Translations under genes and position numbers: made by a program
In this document: piece by piece, positions 22,649 through 35,109 of the stretch
Numbering within the stretch: the stretch's first letter is position 1
How the letters are laid out: the number at the start of each line of letters is the position of its first letter
Notes under the pieces: model-generated
Told to the model about the DNA's origin: nothing
Databases searched by the model: none
The model's input: only the letters and a program-made list of their open reading frames with translations
Source: Agroathelia rolfsii
Taxonomy: Eukaryota > Basidiomycota > Agaricomycetes > Amylocorticiales > Amylocorticiaceae
Assembly: GCA_018343915.1 (NCBI GenBank)
Contig: JABRWF010000001.1
Span: forward strand, 5,722,595 to 5,786,594
Length of the DNA: 64,000 bases
Direction: 5' to 3'

Positions 22649-24356
22649 ACAACTATATCATTATTGGCTGTGGTGAGTGATTGGGGAGAAGTAATAGCTA
22701 GGATAGAGAACTTACGGTGCTCAGCATAGTCAACTGAGTCTGCTTCGTGAGCCTCGCGGCAGTTAACACAATGATGTGGATAGTTGTAGACGGCATCCTC
22801 TGGGTGGTTCTCTGCCTTGCACTTACTACATTTCTGGCGGTGATTGCTTTTGGAGTGAGGTTTGCTGCAGAGGCGGCAATGAGGGCCACGTCTGCACCTG
22901 ATAGCTGTGTGGTCAAGTTTCCAACAGATTGAGCACCGGTGGAGTCAGGGTTTGTCAACCCATCTCTTCACTGACCAGTGCACCGAACATGAAGATGCTG
23001 GAAGTTTGTTTGAGGAGGGATTTGGCAACCGTTTCATCAGGGTCTTCAAATGCAAAGGATACCGAGGATTTAAGGCCTTTAATGGACGATGGGATGCATA
23101 GCCAGCGAGGAGGTTGCGTAATGTGGAGTTTTTGGGTGATAGGGTTTGCTAGGAAAGCCTCGCAGAGGGTTTCATGGTTGAAGACTTCATATGAAGGGCA
23201 GGTGCAGGCTAGGACGCCTGCAAGGACCAGTTTGGACCACCTAGTGTCACGTGAGATGGTTTGGTCATCGGTGAGGCGGAGAGCATCCCGGAAGGTGGGG
23301 AAGTGGGTCCTAATAAGGCTGTGTGATACGTTGTGAGGGAAAGTTAGAATCAGGTTACCAGCTGCATTCCAGTTGGCACCAAGGACTTGGAGGCTGTTGG
23401 AGGTGGGGATGTCTTCAAGGCGGTTGTTGATAGATGCAATCATGTTAATTGGGAGGCTCCTCCGTTTGGGAGGACAAGGCTTGCCATGAAAGCGGACTAC
23501 ATACCTGATGTGTTGTGGTGGTCAACGGTACAGTTGCCACAGCCTCAGCATACATTGGTTTAACAGTTGATGTTGAAGGGTTGGGGTTGTTGGCGGCAGG
23601 CTTTTGGTTTCCAGAGGTATTTGGAGTCGACTGTTGCTGAAGGTAACGAGGTGCTTGGCCATTTACCTTATTTTCCAGTTTCAGAATGTGGTTCCTCATA
23701 TCGCGGAGTAATTCAAGGATCTTGTTCTCGAAGGATGAGGGTTGGGAAGAGGGAGTGGGGATGGATTGAATGGGAGAGGTGTATGGCAGTGAGAAATTGT
23801 CAGAGTCAATGGCATCTTCACCTTCTTTCAGTTGCTGGGAGTTTTAGCAACTCGATATGAGGAAAGATTTAACTTCCTTGGTTGCGCGGGCATCGGAGTC
23901 TTCATGATTAGCATCCAGCATTGTGAAAGAGCTGAAAATGGTTGCAATCGATTCGATACAGATCTCCTTCCAGTCTGTGACTGAGAGTTGATCAGCATTG
24001 CACTTTTCGTAATGGCCAACCAGCGTGGCCAGCTGGGTGAGAACATATTCGGCTGGAGTTGTAGAGGTGGGAGATGATGCTGTCTGAGTAATCAGAGTGT
24101 CGGTTTCCATTATTTCGTTACTTGATGAAGGCGCAGGCGCAGGCGCAGGCAGAGGCGTAGTGCGCCCGTATTGCTCAGAAGGTGGCGCTGGACGTTTGCG
24201 AGAGCCACTAACGGGTAAGCTGAGTGATAACGGCGAGATCGAGTTTTGGGGAGAGAGATTCTGAGTAACTAGTGCTGATGGCATGAGTAAAAGAAGTCCT
24301 GTCTCGTGACGCACCGTCACACCTTTTCGTCGGAGTACATTGTACCAATTTCTCAC
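22645..24356 (-). pseudogene. LINE ORF1 (gag-like, RRM-like region plus CCHC knuckles), frameshifted
   Basis: ATG at 24356. A Ser/Pro/Thr-rich N-terminus with a short helix (ILELLRDMRNHILKLENK) is followed by the conserved block found in fungal LINE ORF1 proteins (YVVRFHGKP...NRL...VLGANWNAAGNLIL) at about 23510-23330. Zinc knuckles follow at 22945-22760: CSICWKLDHTAIRC is a CCHC knuckle, then further Cys/His pairs (CRLC, CSKC, CVNC). Damage: TAA at 23844, a frameshift near 23510-23540 and another near 22955. ORF1 ends in TGA at 22645-22647, overlapping the ORF2 start. Confidence 0.75.
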
Positions 24357-24446
24357 TGGGGATGAAGTATTGATCTAAAGGGAAGTTTTCTTATTGTCAC
24401 ACAACCATATAAAAGCTTATGTTACCTATACTAAGTCAAAGACACG

Positions 24447-26616
24447 TTATTGGTACTTTAGCTTTAAGACCCGTTCTAGTGCATACTTGTCATGCTCCCT
24501 CATCATCTCCTCTCCACCACAAACATCAGAGTGCCATTCATCCTTCAGCATGGCCTTGTTGATTGTTAGGGGGTATCGACGTGAACCTTCTATCCCAGCC
24601 CAGTCAAAGTCGACTATCATGGCATGCTGCTTTTTCGGGTCAACCATGATATTGACTGCTCTGAGGTCGCCATGAACAAGGCTATTCTCGCCTAGTTTTT
24701 CTAGGGCCTTTTCGATATCTTGAAATACCAAAGATGAGAGCTCACCCTTGTGAAACTGATCCATTGGCTTCCACCCCTCTAAATGTTCCATGATCACTAT
24801 AAGCATATCACCTAGGACACGTCGGCAATGATGAAGCTTGGGAGCAAGGTTGTGGTTGGCGAGCATCTCGTGCGCTACTTGACTGTAGTTCTCCACAAAT
24901 TTGACAACAACTCTTAGCCTATCCTTGTCCTTGCTCTCATTTATATCCGCGACCAATAGACTTCGCATATCGAACGGTTCAGGGTCGGCCAACCTCTCAA
25001 CGAGCTCGTTGTTGCGAGATAAATGTCCTTGAAACTCTAATCTTGGTAATGGCGGTGCATCTGAAGCCTCCGAAGGGTGGAGCGTGACACGCGGAAAACA
25101 GGCCTGGTGTGGATGGCGTGGTTTTACGGGATGAGCAAGTTGCTTGTATTCAGCATCGAGAGCTCTCGAGCACTCCACCAACGCCGAAGCTGTTCGAGCT
25201 AGCTGCTGGATCGTCCTAGTAGATTGGACACTCTCTCGCAAGTCCAATTGCAAGATATTGTCAACGACAATATATTCAAGACAGACTGATATGGAGATCT
25301 CGAGGGAATGACCATTTAGAGCCAAGAATACCGCAGGAAAGTATGTTGAGAGGAAGAATGGTTGATCCTTTGAAAACAAGTTAGGTGCCATAGATTTCAA
25401 CCGTAAAGACACATACCTTGAATCCGTAAACACTTTCTGCCTTTGCTTTAGCACACTGCGCGATTGGGTCGCCCAAGCCCTTTTCTTTCTTGAACTCAAA
25501 GTAAGCACACGGTATTTGAACCTTGCAGACTTTATTGTTGCTGTCTTTGCCATCAAAAGTTGTGACAACACATGCATTAGCCCTTGCCGTTGGTTGAGCA
25601 TTGGCGTCAGATATTTGCGCACTCCTTGGGATGCGGAATTGTTCAATGAGATCGGTTCCAAAAAGAGTTTCAAAGTAATTCTTTGAAGCAGCCCAACGGC
25701 TAATTTCGGAACTGTGATCAGTAATGGCAACCTCGAGGAATTGGCGAGAGATATCTAGGTACGCGTTGGCGTCTTTGAACATTGCATCAGACTCCTCGAT
25801 TGTTGCGTCAAGCATGCCAAGTTTGTACTGAAGCTGTGCCAAATGCTGATCATAGAGAGCAACGGGGAATGCAAATTGTCCTGCAGGTCGCCCGAAGAGA
25901 ACATCTTTCCGCAGTTTGATTCCATGTTTACCTAAAACGAACGATGGAGGTGATCCGGTCACAATATTATTTAAATGCTTTTCGACTGCAAGCACACATT
26001 AGGAACCGAAGTCAGGGAATCATTTCGCCACTCACGTGGGGCTTTAATCTGGCTTGATCTGCTTGAAAGAGCTGAAGATTCTTCTCTCTTGCGCTTTTTT
26101 TCTACAAGAACACGTCATCGTAAATTATGGATAAGCACCAGCGCATGTCTTACCCTGGGTAAAAGTAAAGGGAAGCTGTGCTATAACTTGTACCAGGGTT
26201 CCTTTGTCCTCAAAATGGTCGCCAACAAGATCTGTATTTGGGATCAATTGAACGAGTTCCTCATTTCTCCTTTTCGCCTTGAGGTGCACGAGAAGATTGT
26301 TAAGTGATGTGGGATTGCCAGTGCTGGACATCATGCTGCGAGTATCTTGTTGTGTTATAGATCTGAGGTTGTGCGAATGCGAGAATTTGAGTTTGGGCTC
26401 TAGGGGGTTCATTATCTTCAGAATATCAACTATTCCAGACTGCCGGCCGACTCGTTGCATTACTGCCATCATCATGTCTTCAATGTAGCTAGTCGTTTCA
26501 ACTGCCACCCTAAGCACTTGATTCGCCTGCAATGCAAATTCCTCATCTACAAGAATGAACCAAATAGGAGTCAAACTGCAATCTTGACGACTAGATATCA
26601 TAGTAGAAGCAAACAC
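24447..26616 (-). CDS. Crinkler-like (CRN) protein with kinase-like C-terminal domain, 4 exons
   Basis: Exons 26616-26154, 26101-26036, 25985-25417 and 25367-24447, all with GT-AG introns, give an uninterrupted 672-residue protein; summed length and phases agree. Residues 1-154 look like the ubiquitin-like header of Crinkler proteins (WFILVDEEF... and closing VQVIAQLP). The 66-bp exon 2 encodes KKRKREE, a likely nuclear localisation signal. The C-terminal third is kinase/APH-like: Lys in VVVKF (about 522), hinge IVIMEHLEGW, catalytic loop HGDLRAVN (598-605), metal site DFDWAG (619-624). No glycine-rich loop is evident. CRNs are known as host-directed or competitive effectors that act in the nucleus; that role here is inference. 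Start could also be the Met at 26601. Transposons lie on both sides. Confidence 0.8.
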
Positions 26617-27488
26617 AATGTAAGAGAGGCGGTGGTGATGACTGTAGTAAGGAGTTGTAGTTCTGTGGCACTTGCCCTGGCGGGAGGTGTGACAAGGGAG
26701 GATGTGTGTAACGGCGCAGCGTTACTTGTCACGGCCCCGCTGTGTTAGATCGGTCACGCCGCGCTGCAGGACAGCGGGCGTTCGTCAGTAATTTCATATT
26801 CTCTCATACTTAGTGATGCTCGGTCATATTAATTATCTATTGCATGTGGACGATGGATTTGGGAGGAGATAGCATTTTAGTATAAATACCTATCTGCTCT
26901 GTATTGAACGCGCATGCATCCAACAAACATCAGTGGCTGCGCCATAACGGACTTCCAATATTTAAGCTTCACTTCAAGTATAGTATATATACAATGTACC
27001 ATGCAAAAATATAATATAACATCTTTTGACTTCTAACTACTACTATCACCTTTACAATAGTATCACTTAAGCCTTACCTACTTATTACCCTAGTAAGTTA
27101 CTTATACATTATATTAGTATAAGTAGTGGTAGCTATACTATACTATAGTAGTAGTAGTAGTTAGTATATTATATAGTATATATAAATACATGAGGCCTAG
27201 CTGCTACCTCAAGACAAAAGTCTACCAGTGTAATACTTTGTGTATAATATAGTAGCTTTGAAAAAACCCTTGTGCTTATTATTTTATTGTTTGATCTTAT
27301 GACAGCTATTATAATTGTTAAGAGTATATTAGTCTCTTATCACGAAAGTCTATAAAAACCCCTTAAAGGTATAGAGTAGGCTGTAAGGCCTTTTTTACTT
27401 CTCTTAGAACTTGGGATGTGTAAATATACACTTTCTTATGCTATTACAGCTATTATATATACTTAAGTTCTTCTATTACTAGGCTTTA
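26617..27488. other. Gene-free stretch upstream of the CRN gene
   Basis: I see no gene here. 26617-26930 is mixed-composition DNA with an 8-bp inverted repeat (CCCGCTGT 26736-26743, ACAGCGGG 26771-26778) and TATAAATACC near 26880 on the plus strand. After about 26950 it becomes AT-rich with TAGTA/TATAC runs. The last 120 bp faintly resemble the start of LTR-A (GGCTGTAAGGCC near 27389), probably a decayed relic. Confidence 0.5.
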
Positions 27489-27636
27489 TATCAAGAGCTG
27501 CCTTTGCAGCTAGCTTGGGCAGTGTAGCAATGCCTCAGGGGTACTAACTGCTAAGCTACTCACTACTAAATGGTAGCCCTATAGGTTCATAGAGTTGCCT
27601 CTTTAATATCTTAGGGCTTGTAGTAATATGGATAGT
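27489..27636 (-). repeat. LTR family D fragment (D6)
   Basis: 148 bp starting TATCAAGAGCTGCC, the LTR end with TG changed to TA, interrupted at 27637 by another D LTR. The remainder was not found at the right side of the complex. Confidence 0.85.
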
Positions 27637-28320
27637 TGTCAAGAGCTACCTTTGTAGCTAGCTCAGGTAGTATATCAGGGCATGGCCAGAGGCCATGACC
27701 AACCACTCCAAACAACCATAAAAAGGGGGGGATAGGAGATAATGAAAAAGGTGGTGGGGAACTGAGAAAATAAACATGGTGGGAATGCCTCTAGCAAGGG
27801 CTAATAAATGCCAAACATCATTAGACTTTACATACCTGTGTCCCTAACAGAGCAGACTATTGGGATACCCTATCCCTCACTGATTATCAGAGTACACAGC
27901 CTCTCTTGACAATATAGACATAGAATATAAGCAGAGACAAGCCAGCATCATCATTACTAAGATATGAGAAAGTAAAAGAGTAAATTGAGCAAAGAACACT
28001 GAATAGTGAATAGAGTGGTCTGAACTAGAGAAGCATTCTCTAGGACAGCCAGCCTTAAGTACATACATGAACTATATAGTAGCTGAGTCCTAATATTGAA
28101 GAGGAGAATGAAAGTGTAGCCACATCAGCTACAAAGAGGAGAAATGTAAACATATAAAGTAAAAAGTATATTCAATAAGATCAAAGATGAGATAAGATAA
28201 TTAGAGTAGAAAATAAGGTAAAGAAATACTACTCTAGGGTCCCTCTAAAAGAATTCAATGATCAGAAAAGAAATGCAAGTACAGTAAGCAAAACATTCAA
28301 TGCACAAAATCAAAGAAAAT

Positions 28321-29303
28321 TGTTACAAGTCGCTTGTTGTACTATAATTTTATTTCGGATTTTTCATTATTTTTCTGAATTTTCTCTGATTTTTCTCTAT
28401 TTTCTGAGGTATATACTGTATATTACGTAAACACATTCTGATGACTAAGCAAGTCATGTGACCAGTCAACCACGTGACTGGCCATCATGTGACCACTAGT
28501 CACGTGACACATTATGTAAGCAGGGTCTAGAACATGGGTCCGGATCATGACACCACTTTAGACTCACTATAATAATAATGGCGCAATATCACGCCATACT
28601 TAGCATTACTATGCACAGACCATGTAACGGCGCACAGACCAGGTAGAATTAGTATATAACCCTGTAGTGCTCCTACCTGAAGACCTTAGATTCGTTCTCT
28701 TCGTCTTCAGGTAAGCACAGTAGTGCTCTGTACTAGATAGATACTGACATAATAAAAACTTCGTCTTCAGAGTCATTACCTCTTAAGGCGTGATTGCCTG
28801 TCCCCCTCTCTCTCTCTCTCTCTACCCCCCTCCCAAAATCCCTTAGGCTCTGTGCCAGAGGGTTACTGTGTGCTTCGTGCTACAGTAGTAAAAGAGGACG
28901 CTTTGTGCCCCTCTTTTGTTAAGCGTGCATAAGACAGGTCCAGGCCTTTGGCTGACCATTTGCATTGCTGTAAACACCACATAGTGCTTAGTGCACTCAA
29001 GCAAACAAAGGCGTCGCCCTGCGTTTGTCGCGGTTAAGATACATCGCACCCATATCCACATACACAAGATACTTCTTGTCTTGACAATAGACCTCGTGTG
29101 AAAGCTTAGTAAGCTTGGAGTAACACCTGGTGATTGAAAAGCTAGAAGTTGCATGATAGCGGAGACCGGGCAAGGAAGTGTACACCCGCGTATCCTAGGT
29201 CTTAGGAGTTGTAAAACAGCCTTACTGGCTACCCTGCACCTTACAGGGGTTGACGTAGACACTAGTTGAGTTTTGGTGACAAGAAGCAGGTGTGCTCTTG
29301 ACA
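28321..29303 (+). repeat. 5' LTR of Gypsy F
   Basis: 983 bp, TGTTACAAGTCGC to GTGCTCTTGACA. A TATATAACC motif at about 28653 may be the promoter. A CT microsatellite lies at 28806-28823. Confidence 0.95.
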
Positions 29304-30190
29304 TTAGAACGAATCTCCCCCATCATCTTTCTGCGCTAGTTGCTTTGTGCACTAGAGGAGGTGTAACGAGCCTCATTATTTGAAGCAAAAGAACATACTA
29401 CATACACAAATTTAGTAGACTACCACGGACTCTTTACCTACAAAAAGTAGTAGTCTTCAAACTTCGCACGTTTCTTTATTTTTGGGAAATTCTTGGCTGG
29501 CTTGCGCTTGGTGTTAGAAAACCAAGGGTGCATCAGTTTTCACGAGCTATTAAAGGGAACGCCACCCAAGTGGATAGACGTGAAAGGCTCCGGCCGACAC
29601 AAGTAGCCCATATAAAGCAAACTCTTTAAAGTAGAATAAGCCTAGCTTCAAGGGCAAAAAACAAACTTTTATATACAAATCCGTTTTGGGAGTCTCCAGT
29701 TTTCACTGTTGAGCTTGCCCACTATTTCACACCAAACCCCACCTCGAGAACCCACTCCTCCTGCTGAGTCAGAAGAAGAATCTTCTGAAGAAGAATCATC
29801 TGAAGCCGAATCCTCTGACGAGGAAAATCCTACATTCTTACCCCCATTCCCATCGGCTCACGCGTCAGCACAAGCTTCAGCTCACGTATCACCTCGACCA
29901 GAATCACCCATGGCACAACAAGTCGACAATGCTGCACTTATGCAGCAGCTCATCCAAAATCAGACAATGATGATGCAGTGGATGCAGCAGCAAGGCGAGT
30001 CGCGAGGCAAACCAAAAGAAATTGGCCATGCACCACCTACATTCGACAGACAATGGGTTAACTATTACCCATTCCTTCAGAAATTTCAGGCTTACCTGGA
30101 GTTGAACCCAAGGGTGTATGTCACGGATGAGGAAAAGGTCAAGTACCTTTTAGGGTTAATGGTGGAAGGTGCTACGGCTTGGTCCAGCCT

Positions 30191-31053
30191 TGTCAAGGGA
30201 TCACTCTTGACTATGCGGAGATAATCAAAAACAAACTCCTAACACTTAGCAAAGTACCTAAGACTCAAGTTTTCCCACACTACTCGAACCCCTATATCTA
30301 TTGGGGGTGGTAAGGGTACTCTGCTTATGTCTTACAAAGCTTCCGGAGACTTAAGCCGGAGGAGAGCGGAGACTCCGGAGGTTCCGATTCACGCGTCACG
30401 TGTCCTAACTAAATAATCTAGGGAATTTCACCCTACTAAGTGAGAAGAAGTATGCACTAAGACGCTGGGCTAGGCCCGGAGGTAAATGAACCCTGAAGGC
30501 AAAGGTTTTATTAGTAATCTACTTTAATGAAATACAACCTAAATACTTGCCTGAAGGCGAAGAGGTCAAAGCTGGCCTTTCAGGACAAGTTACATACACT
30601 ACTTATACTACTACGAAAGCTCCGCGCTAGTTCCGACGCGGAGGAAAGACAAAGAGAAAGTAGGGTATGAGGGGGAAAACCTTTTCCCTAACTCCGACGG
30701 GCAGCCGTGCGGAGATACAACACTTCCGGAGGTTCCACGCTCAGGAGCGGAGCTCCGCAGGAGCTTGGGAGCGGAAGCTCGGAGGTGTGTAGCGGAACCA
30801 GTATCCGTTAGGAGTCGGTCAGTGATCGGAGGTTTGTACTCCGGAGTTGTGCGGAATGGTGAACAGGAAACGCACAACTCACGATTACTCCTGTAGCGTG
30901 CGGCTTAGTCACATGAGGGCCAATCATAGGACCGCTCACTGCCTACAGACCACGCTCTGAGGGTAATAAAATAAAAGAAAAATGAAATGAAATATAATAC
31001 ATTGTTTGAATAATAACAAAAAATTTATAGTACAAAAAGTCCATCTCATAACA
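30191..31053 (-). mobile_element. Solo LTR, family B (copy B2) in Gypsy F gag
   Basis: 863 bp, TGTCAAGGGATCACTC to CCATCTCATAACA, with AGCCT on both sides (30186-30190, 31054-31058). Confidence 0.95.
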
Positions 31054-31871
31054 AGCCTGTGGTACACTGAATTAGGACTACAGAACCGGGTATCTGGGCC
31101 CGTAACATACCAGGAAGTAATCGAAAGCTTCAAATCCTTATTTGGGGCCTTTGACGAAAAAGTAGCTGCAAGAGACCAGCTGCGTCACCTGCAACAAGGC
31201 ACCATATCCACAAGGAATTTTAGGATGGCCTTTATGTTGTTGGGTAAAAGAACAGGGTTATCCGATGATGACCTTAGAGAAAAATACCTGGAGAGGATGA
31301 ACGTCAAATTATGACGTATCATTACAGGCTGGGATAGGGACACCTCAACCCTAACCAAGTTGATGAATGCGGCACACGACGCAGAAGTCAACCTAATGAA
31401 GGAGGAGATGTTATCCAGCAAAAGATACTGGTACAACAACAATCCCCAGTCTGACCTTCAACGGAATGATCCTGATGCAATGGATATCTCGGCTACTATA
31501 TTGGGAAGGACACCCAATGTATCAAAAAACCCATTCCTGAGTGCAGGGCCTGCCCAGCAGACCTCCCCGTTGCAAGTGGCTGCAACGCAAAACAATCCAA
31601 CCACACAATCCAACAACCTGTTTAGGCAGAAAGACATCATCTGCTATAATTGCCAAAAGAAAGGGCATATAGCACGGGACTGTAGGAGTCCAAAAGCTAA
31701 TAAAGGCAGCTCGAACAATCCTTTCCAGAAGGTAGTGGCGGCATCAGCACCAACACCAACATCCCCACCACCAACGGCCCAAGGGCCAGTTAGCAGCCCA
31801 ATGACCCAGGATGACATGTTCAACATGATCCAGGAACAGGGTCAAATGATTGCAGCTCTAAAGGACAAATT

Positions 31872-31878
31872 GGGTTTT
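31872..31878 (+). promoter_or_regulatory. -1 ribosomal frameshift heptamer GGGTTTT (Gypsy F)
   Basis: Read in the gag frame as G GGT TTT followed by TAA, which fits X XXY YYZ. In the -1 frame translation continues without a stop into pol (TTA at 31878). Gypsy G has the same heptamer at the same place. Confidence 0.75.
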
Positions 31879-34269
31879 TAAATCGGTCAGAGTATGCGGC
31901 CAATGCTACTGACCAGTTTGTACAAAACAAAATGTCTTCTATTTTTACGTCTTCTTCTTTTTCTATTTCTGCCTCTTCTGTACAAGGTGTGCATGGACAA
32001 CACCTAAATATACCTATTATGTTCCATGGACACTTCTCTACCATTTCCCTATCAGCTATGATCGATTCTGGAGCTACCTCCACCTTTATAAATAAAAAAT
32101 TTGTAGAAAAACATAACATAAAAACTTCACAACTACATAAAAAAATTCCTTTGTACAATATAGACAATTCTCCCAATGCGATCGGTTTCATTTCAGAATA
32201 CGTTACGCTTTTGACCCAGATAGGACAGGAAAAACGACGATTGGTGTTCTTAGTAGTGGACATTGGTACCGAGGATGTAATCTTAGGTATTGATTGGCTA
32301 AGGCTAGAAAACCCCGTCATTAACTGGAAAAAGGGAAATGTAACTTTAATGGACAACTTGCTAAAAGATAAGGAATACAAAAAAATCAATAAAATCATAA
32401 AAGATGAGGAATCCCCTCCAAAACTGGCTACAACTGTGGGTTTGCCACCCCAATACCAACAACATGCCAGGGTATTTTCCAAGGCCGAGTCTCAATGCTT
32501 TCCTACCAGTAAACCATATGACCACAAAATTGAACTGGTAGAAGGAGTAGAAATGAAACAAGCCAAGGTATACCCCCTGTCAATCCCAGAGTTAAAAGAG
32601 CTAGATGCGTACTTGGAGGAGAATCTGGCAAAGGGCTACATAAGAAAATCCCAAAGCCCTTATGCCTCGCCTTTCTTTTTCATACCCAAGAAAAATGGAA
32701 AACTAAGGCCTATAGTGGATTATCGTTGACTCAATAATATCACTATAAAGAACTCCTATCCATTACCGCTCATTTCCTCTATCGTTGACGGACTCTCTAG
32801 GGCTAAGATATTTACCAAATTAGATCTGCGATGGGGATACAATAATGTACTTATCAAAGAAGGACACCAAGAGCGGGCAGCATTCATAACCCCTTGAGGA
32901 CTCTTTGAACCCCTAGTAATGACCTTTGGTTTATGTAATGCCCCAGCCACATTCCAAGCTATGATGGATGAAATATTTGCAGACCTAATTGCACAAGGAT
33001 TAGTGTATGTGTATATAGACGACATCATTATTGCTACTGCCGACCTGGAAGAACACCGGCGATTGGTACATGAGGTTTTACGGAGGTTAGCGGAAAATGA
33101 CCTATTCGCAAACCTAGAAAAATGTCTATTCGAAGTACCTGAGGTGGAATTCCTGGGGGTAATAATTAGCTATAACCGCGTACAAATGACCAATGAAAAA
33201 GTCCAAGCAATCTTAGACTGGCCTGTTCCTAAGACAGTCAAAGATGTGCAGAAATTCAGAGGTCTAGCTAATTACTACCGAAGGTTTATCAAAGGATTCA
33301 GTAATATTACTAAGCCCCTTGATAAACTAACTGGCAAAGGCACTTGGAGATGGGAAAAAGAGGAATAGTAATCCTTTGATACTCTCAAAAGAGCTTTTAC
33401 TACTGCCCCAGTATTAGCAATATATGATCATCAGAGAGAGAGTCGGATTGAAACTGATGCCTCGGGTTACGCAACTGATGGAGTTTTCTCCCAGTTACAG
33501 GACGATGGTGAATGGCACCCCATTGTTTTCCACTCCAAATCCATGGATGATGCTCAACAAAACTATGACATCTGGGATAAGGAAATGCTGGCAATTATTC
33601 GAGCTTTGGAAGAATGGCGCCATTACATCATTGGGTTACCAAAACCGGTGGAAATTTGGTCAGATCATAAAAATTTGGAATATTGGGCAACGAGTCAACA
33701 TCTAAGTCGTCGACAAGCACGTTGGTATAGAATCCTACAAGAGTATAACTTCACTCTATGCTACAAGAAAGGATCAACCAATGGACAAGCAGATGCCCTA
33801 TCCCGACGACCAGATTTTTATACGGAAGAATCCCAGGATAACCTTAATGTCACTGTATTGCAACCTTCCCATTTCAAAATCATGGCATCAAAAAGAGGGC
33901 ATGTCTTAGTTGAAGGAGAAAAGGAGATCTTGGCAGACATTAGACGGGAGAGCACCGAGCTGCTGGAATCCCTCTACTAGATTGTCAAGATAGGTCCATG
34001 ACGAATTACCTTGGGTTTACAGGATTGGGAAACGGAGGATGGATTAGTGCTATATAAAGAAAAAGTATTTGTGCCCCCTAACAAGAATGTGAAAGAAAAA
34101 ATCTTAGCCAAATACCATGATTCAGCACTAGCAGGACATCCAGGACGTGCAAAAACTCTAGAGCTTATAAGCAGAAACTACTATTGGATTAATATGACAA
34201 AGGAAATAAACCAATACGTAGACTCCTGCCTATTATGTCAAGCAAATAAGCCTAGTCGACAAGCATTAC

Positions 34270-35098
34270 TATCAAGGGTACACTCCTTGACTGTGCAAAG
34301 TGTATACTCCTAACACTAAAATCTAAGTACTGCACAAATAAGGTTTTCCCACAGATATGTTCCCTAATTTATTGAAGGGCAACACCGGGTACTCTTCCGT
34401 ACTTATGTCCAAGGCTCTGACTCTTATTCCAACAAACTTCGTAACTTACTTGAGGGGATTTCCACCACCTCCGGTGTGAGTGTGTGCTATAGCTGAGACG
34501 GGCTAGGCCCTGCGGAATGAACCCTGAAGGCGAAGTTTCATTGAGTAATACTATAAGAGAAATACAAACATATAATACTTGCCTGAAGGCGAAGAGGTCA
34601 AAGCTGGCCTTTCAGGACAAGTTACATAGACTACTTATACTACTTGCGGAAGCTCTGCGCTAGTTCCGCTGCGGAGGCAAAGAATAGAGGAAGTAGATTA
34701 TGCAGGGGAAGACCTTTTCCCTAACTCAGACGGGCAGCCGTGCAGAGATACAACACTTCCGGAGGTTCCGCGCTCAGGAGCGGAGCTCCTCAGGAGCTTG
34801 GGAGCGGAAGCTCGGAGGTGTGTAACGGAACCAGTATCCATTAGGAATCGGTCAGTGGTCGGAGGTTTGTACTCCGGAGTTGTGCAGAATGGTGAACAGG
34901 AAACGCACAACTCACGATTACTCCTGTAGCGTGCAGCTTAGTCACATGAGGGCCAATCACCTGACCGTTCACTGCCTACAGTCCATGCCCTAAGGGTAAT
35001 AAAAGAAAAAGATAAAAGGAGACGAAAATTTGTAAAAATAGTTCCAATAAAATTAAATAATTTGCAAAAATTCTGTCCATATTTTCCAACTCATGACA
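34270..35098 (-). repeat. 3' LTR of Gypsy G
   Basis: 829 bp. The outer end is TATCAAGGG, where the partner LTR has TGTCAAGGG. Confidence 0.95.
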
Positions 35099-35109
35099 TT
35101 ACTCCCTTC

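Larger units (their letters stand above)
22213..24370 (-). mobile_element. Non-LTR retrotransposon (Tad/I-like LINE), 3' part missing
   Basis: ORF1 with RRM-like and zinc-knuckle regions is followed by ORF2 with an APE-type endonuclease. It is cut by a mariner end at 22212, so the reverse transcriptase is absent. Loss of the 3' side is not the normal 5' truncation of LINE insertion and points to later rearrangement. Confidence 0.82.
29709..31881 (+). pseudogene. Gypsy F gag, split by LTR-B
   Basis: Acidic Ser/Glu N-terminus, then an MMMQWMQQQ segment, the capsid-like region (PTFDRQW...FQAYLELNP...YLLGLMVEGATAW), and after LTR-B the capsid end (VIESFKSLFG...LRHLQQGT). A CCHC knuckle (CYNCQKKGHIARDC) is at 31642-31683. 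The frame is continuous across the insertion if one AGCCT is removed. One stop at 31312-31314 fits CGA to TGA. No ATG lies near the 5' end of the frame (29709 is TTG), so the start is unsure. It ends TAA at 31879-31881 within the frameshift signal. Confidence 0.9.

Noticed and set aside
16283..27488. D4 and D6 both flanked by CTTTA, hinting at one split insertion
   Set aside because: D4 has both of its own CTTTA flanks and full net length, so D6 is independent; a 5-bp match is weak.
28801..28827. CT microsatellite in LTR-F as a functional element
   Set aside because: A simple pyrimidine run present in each LTR-F copy; nothing to support a role.
28843..29304. 153-codon antisense open frame in the Gypsy F LTRs (also 42926-43387)
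   Set aside because: It occurs twice only because the two LTRs are near-identical; no domain, and antisense to the element.
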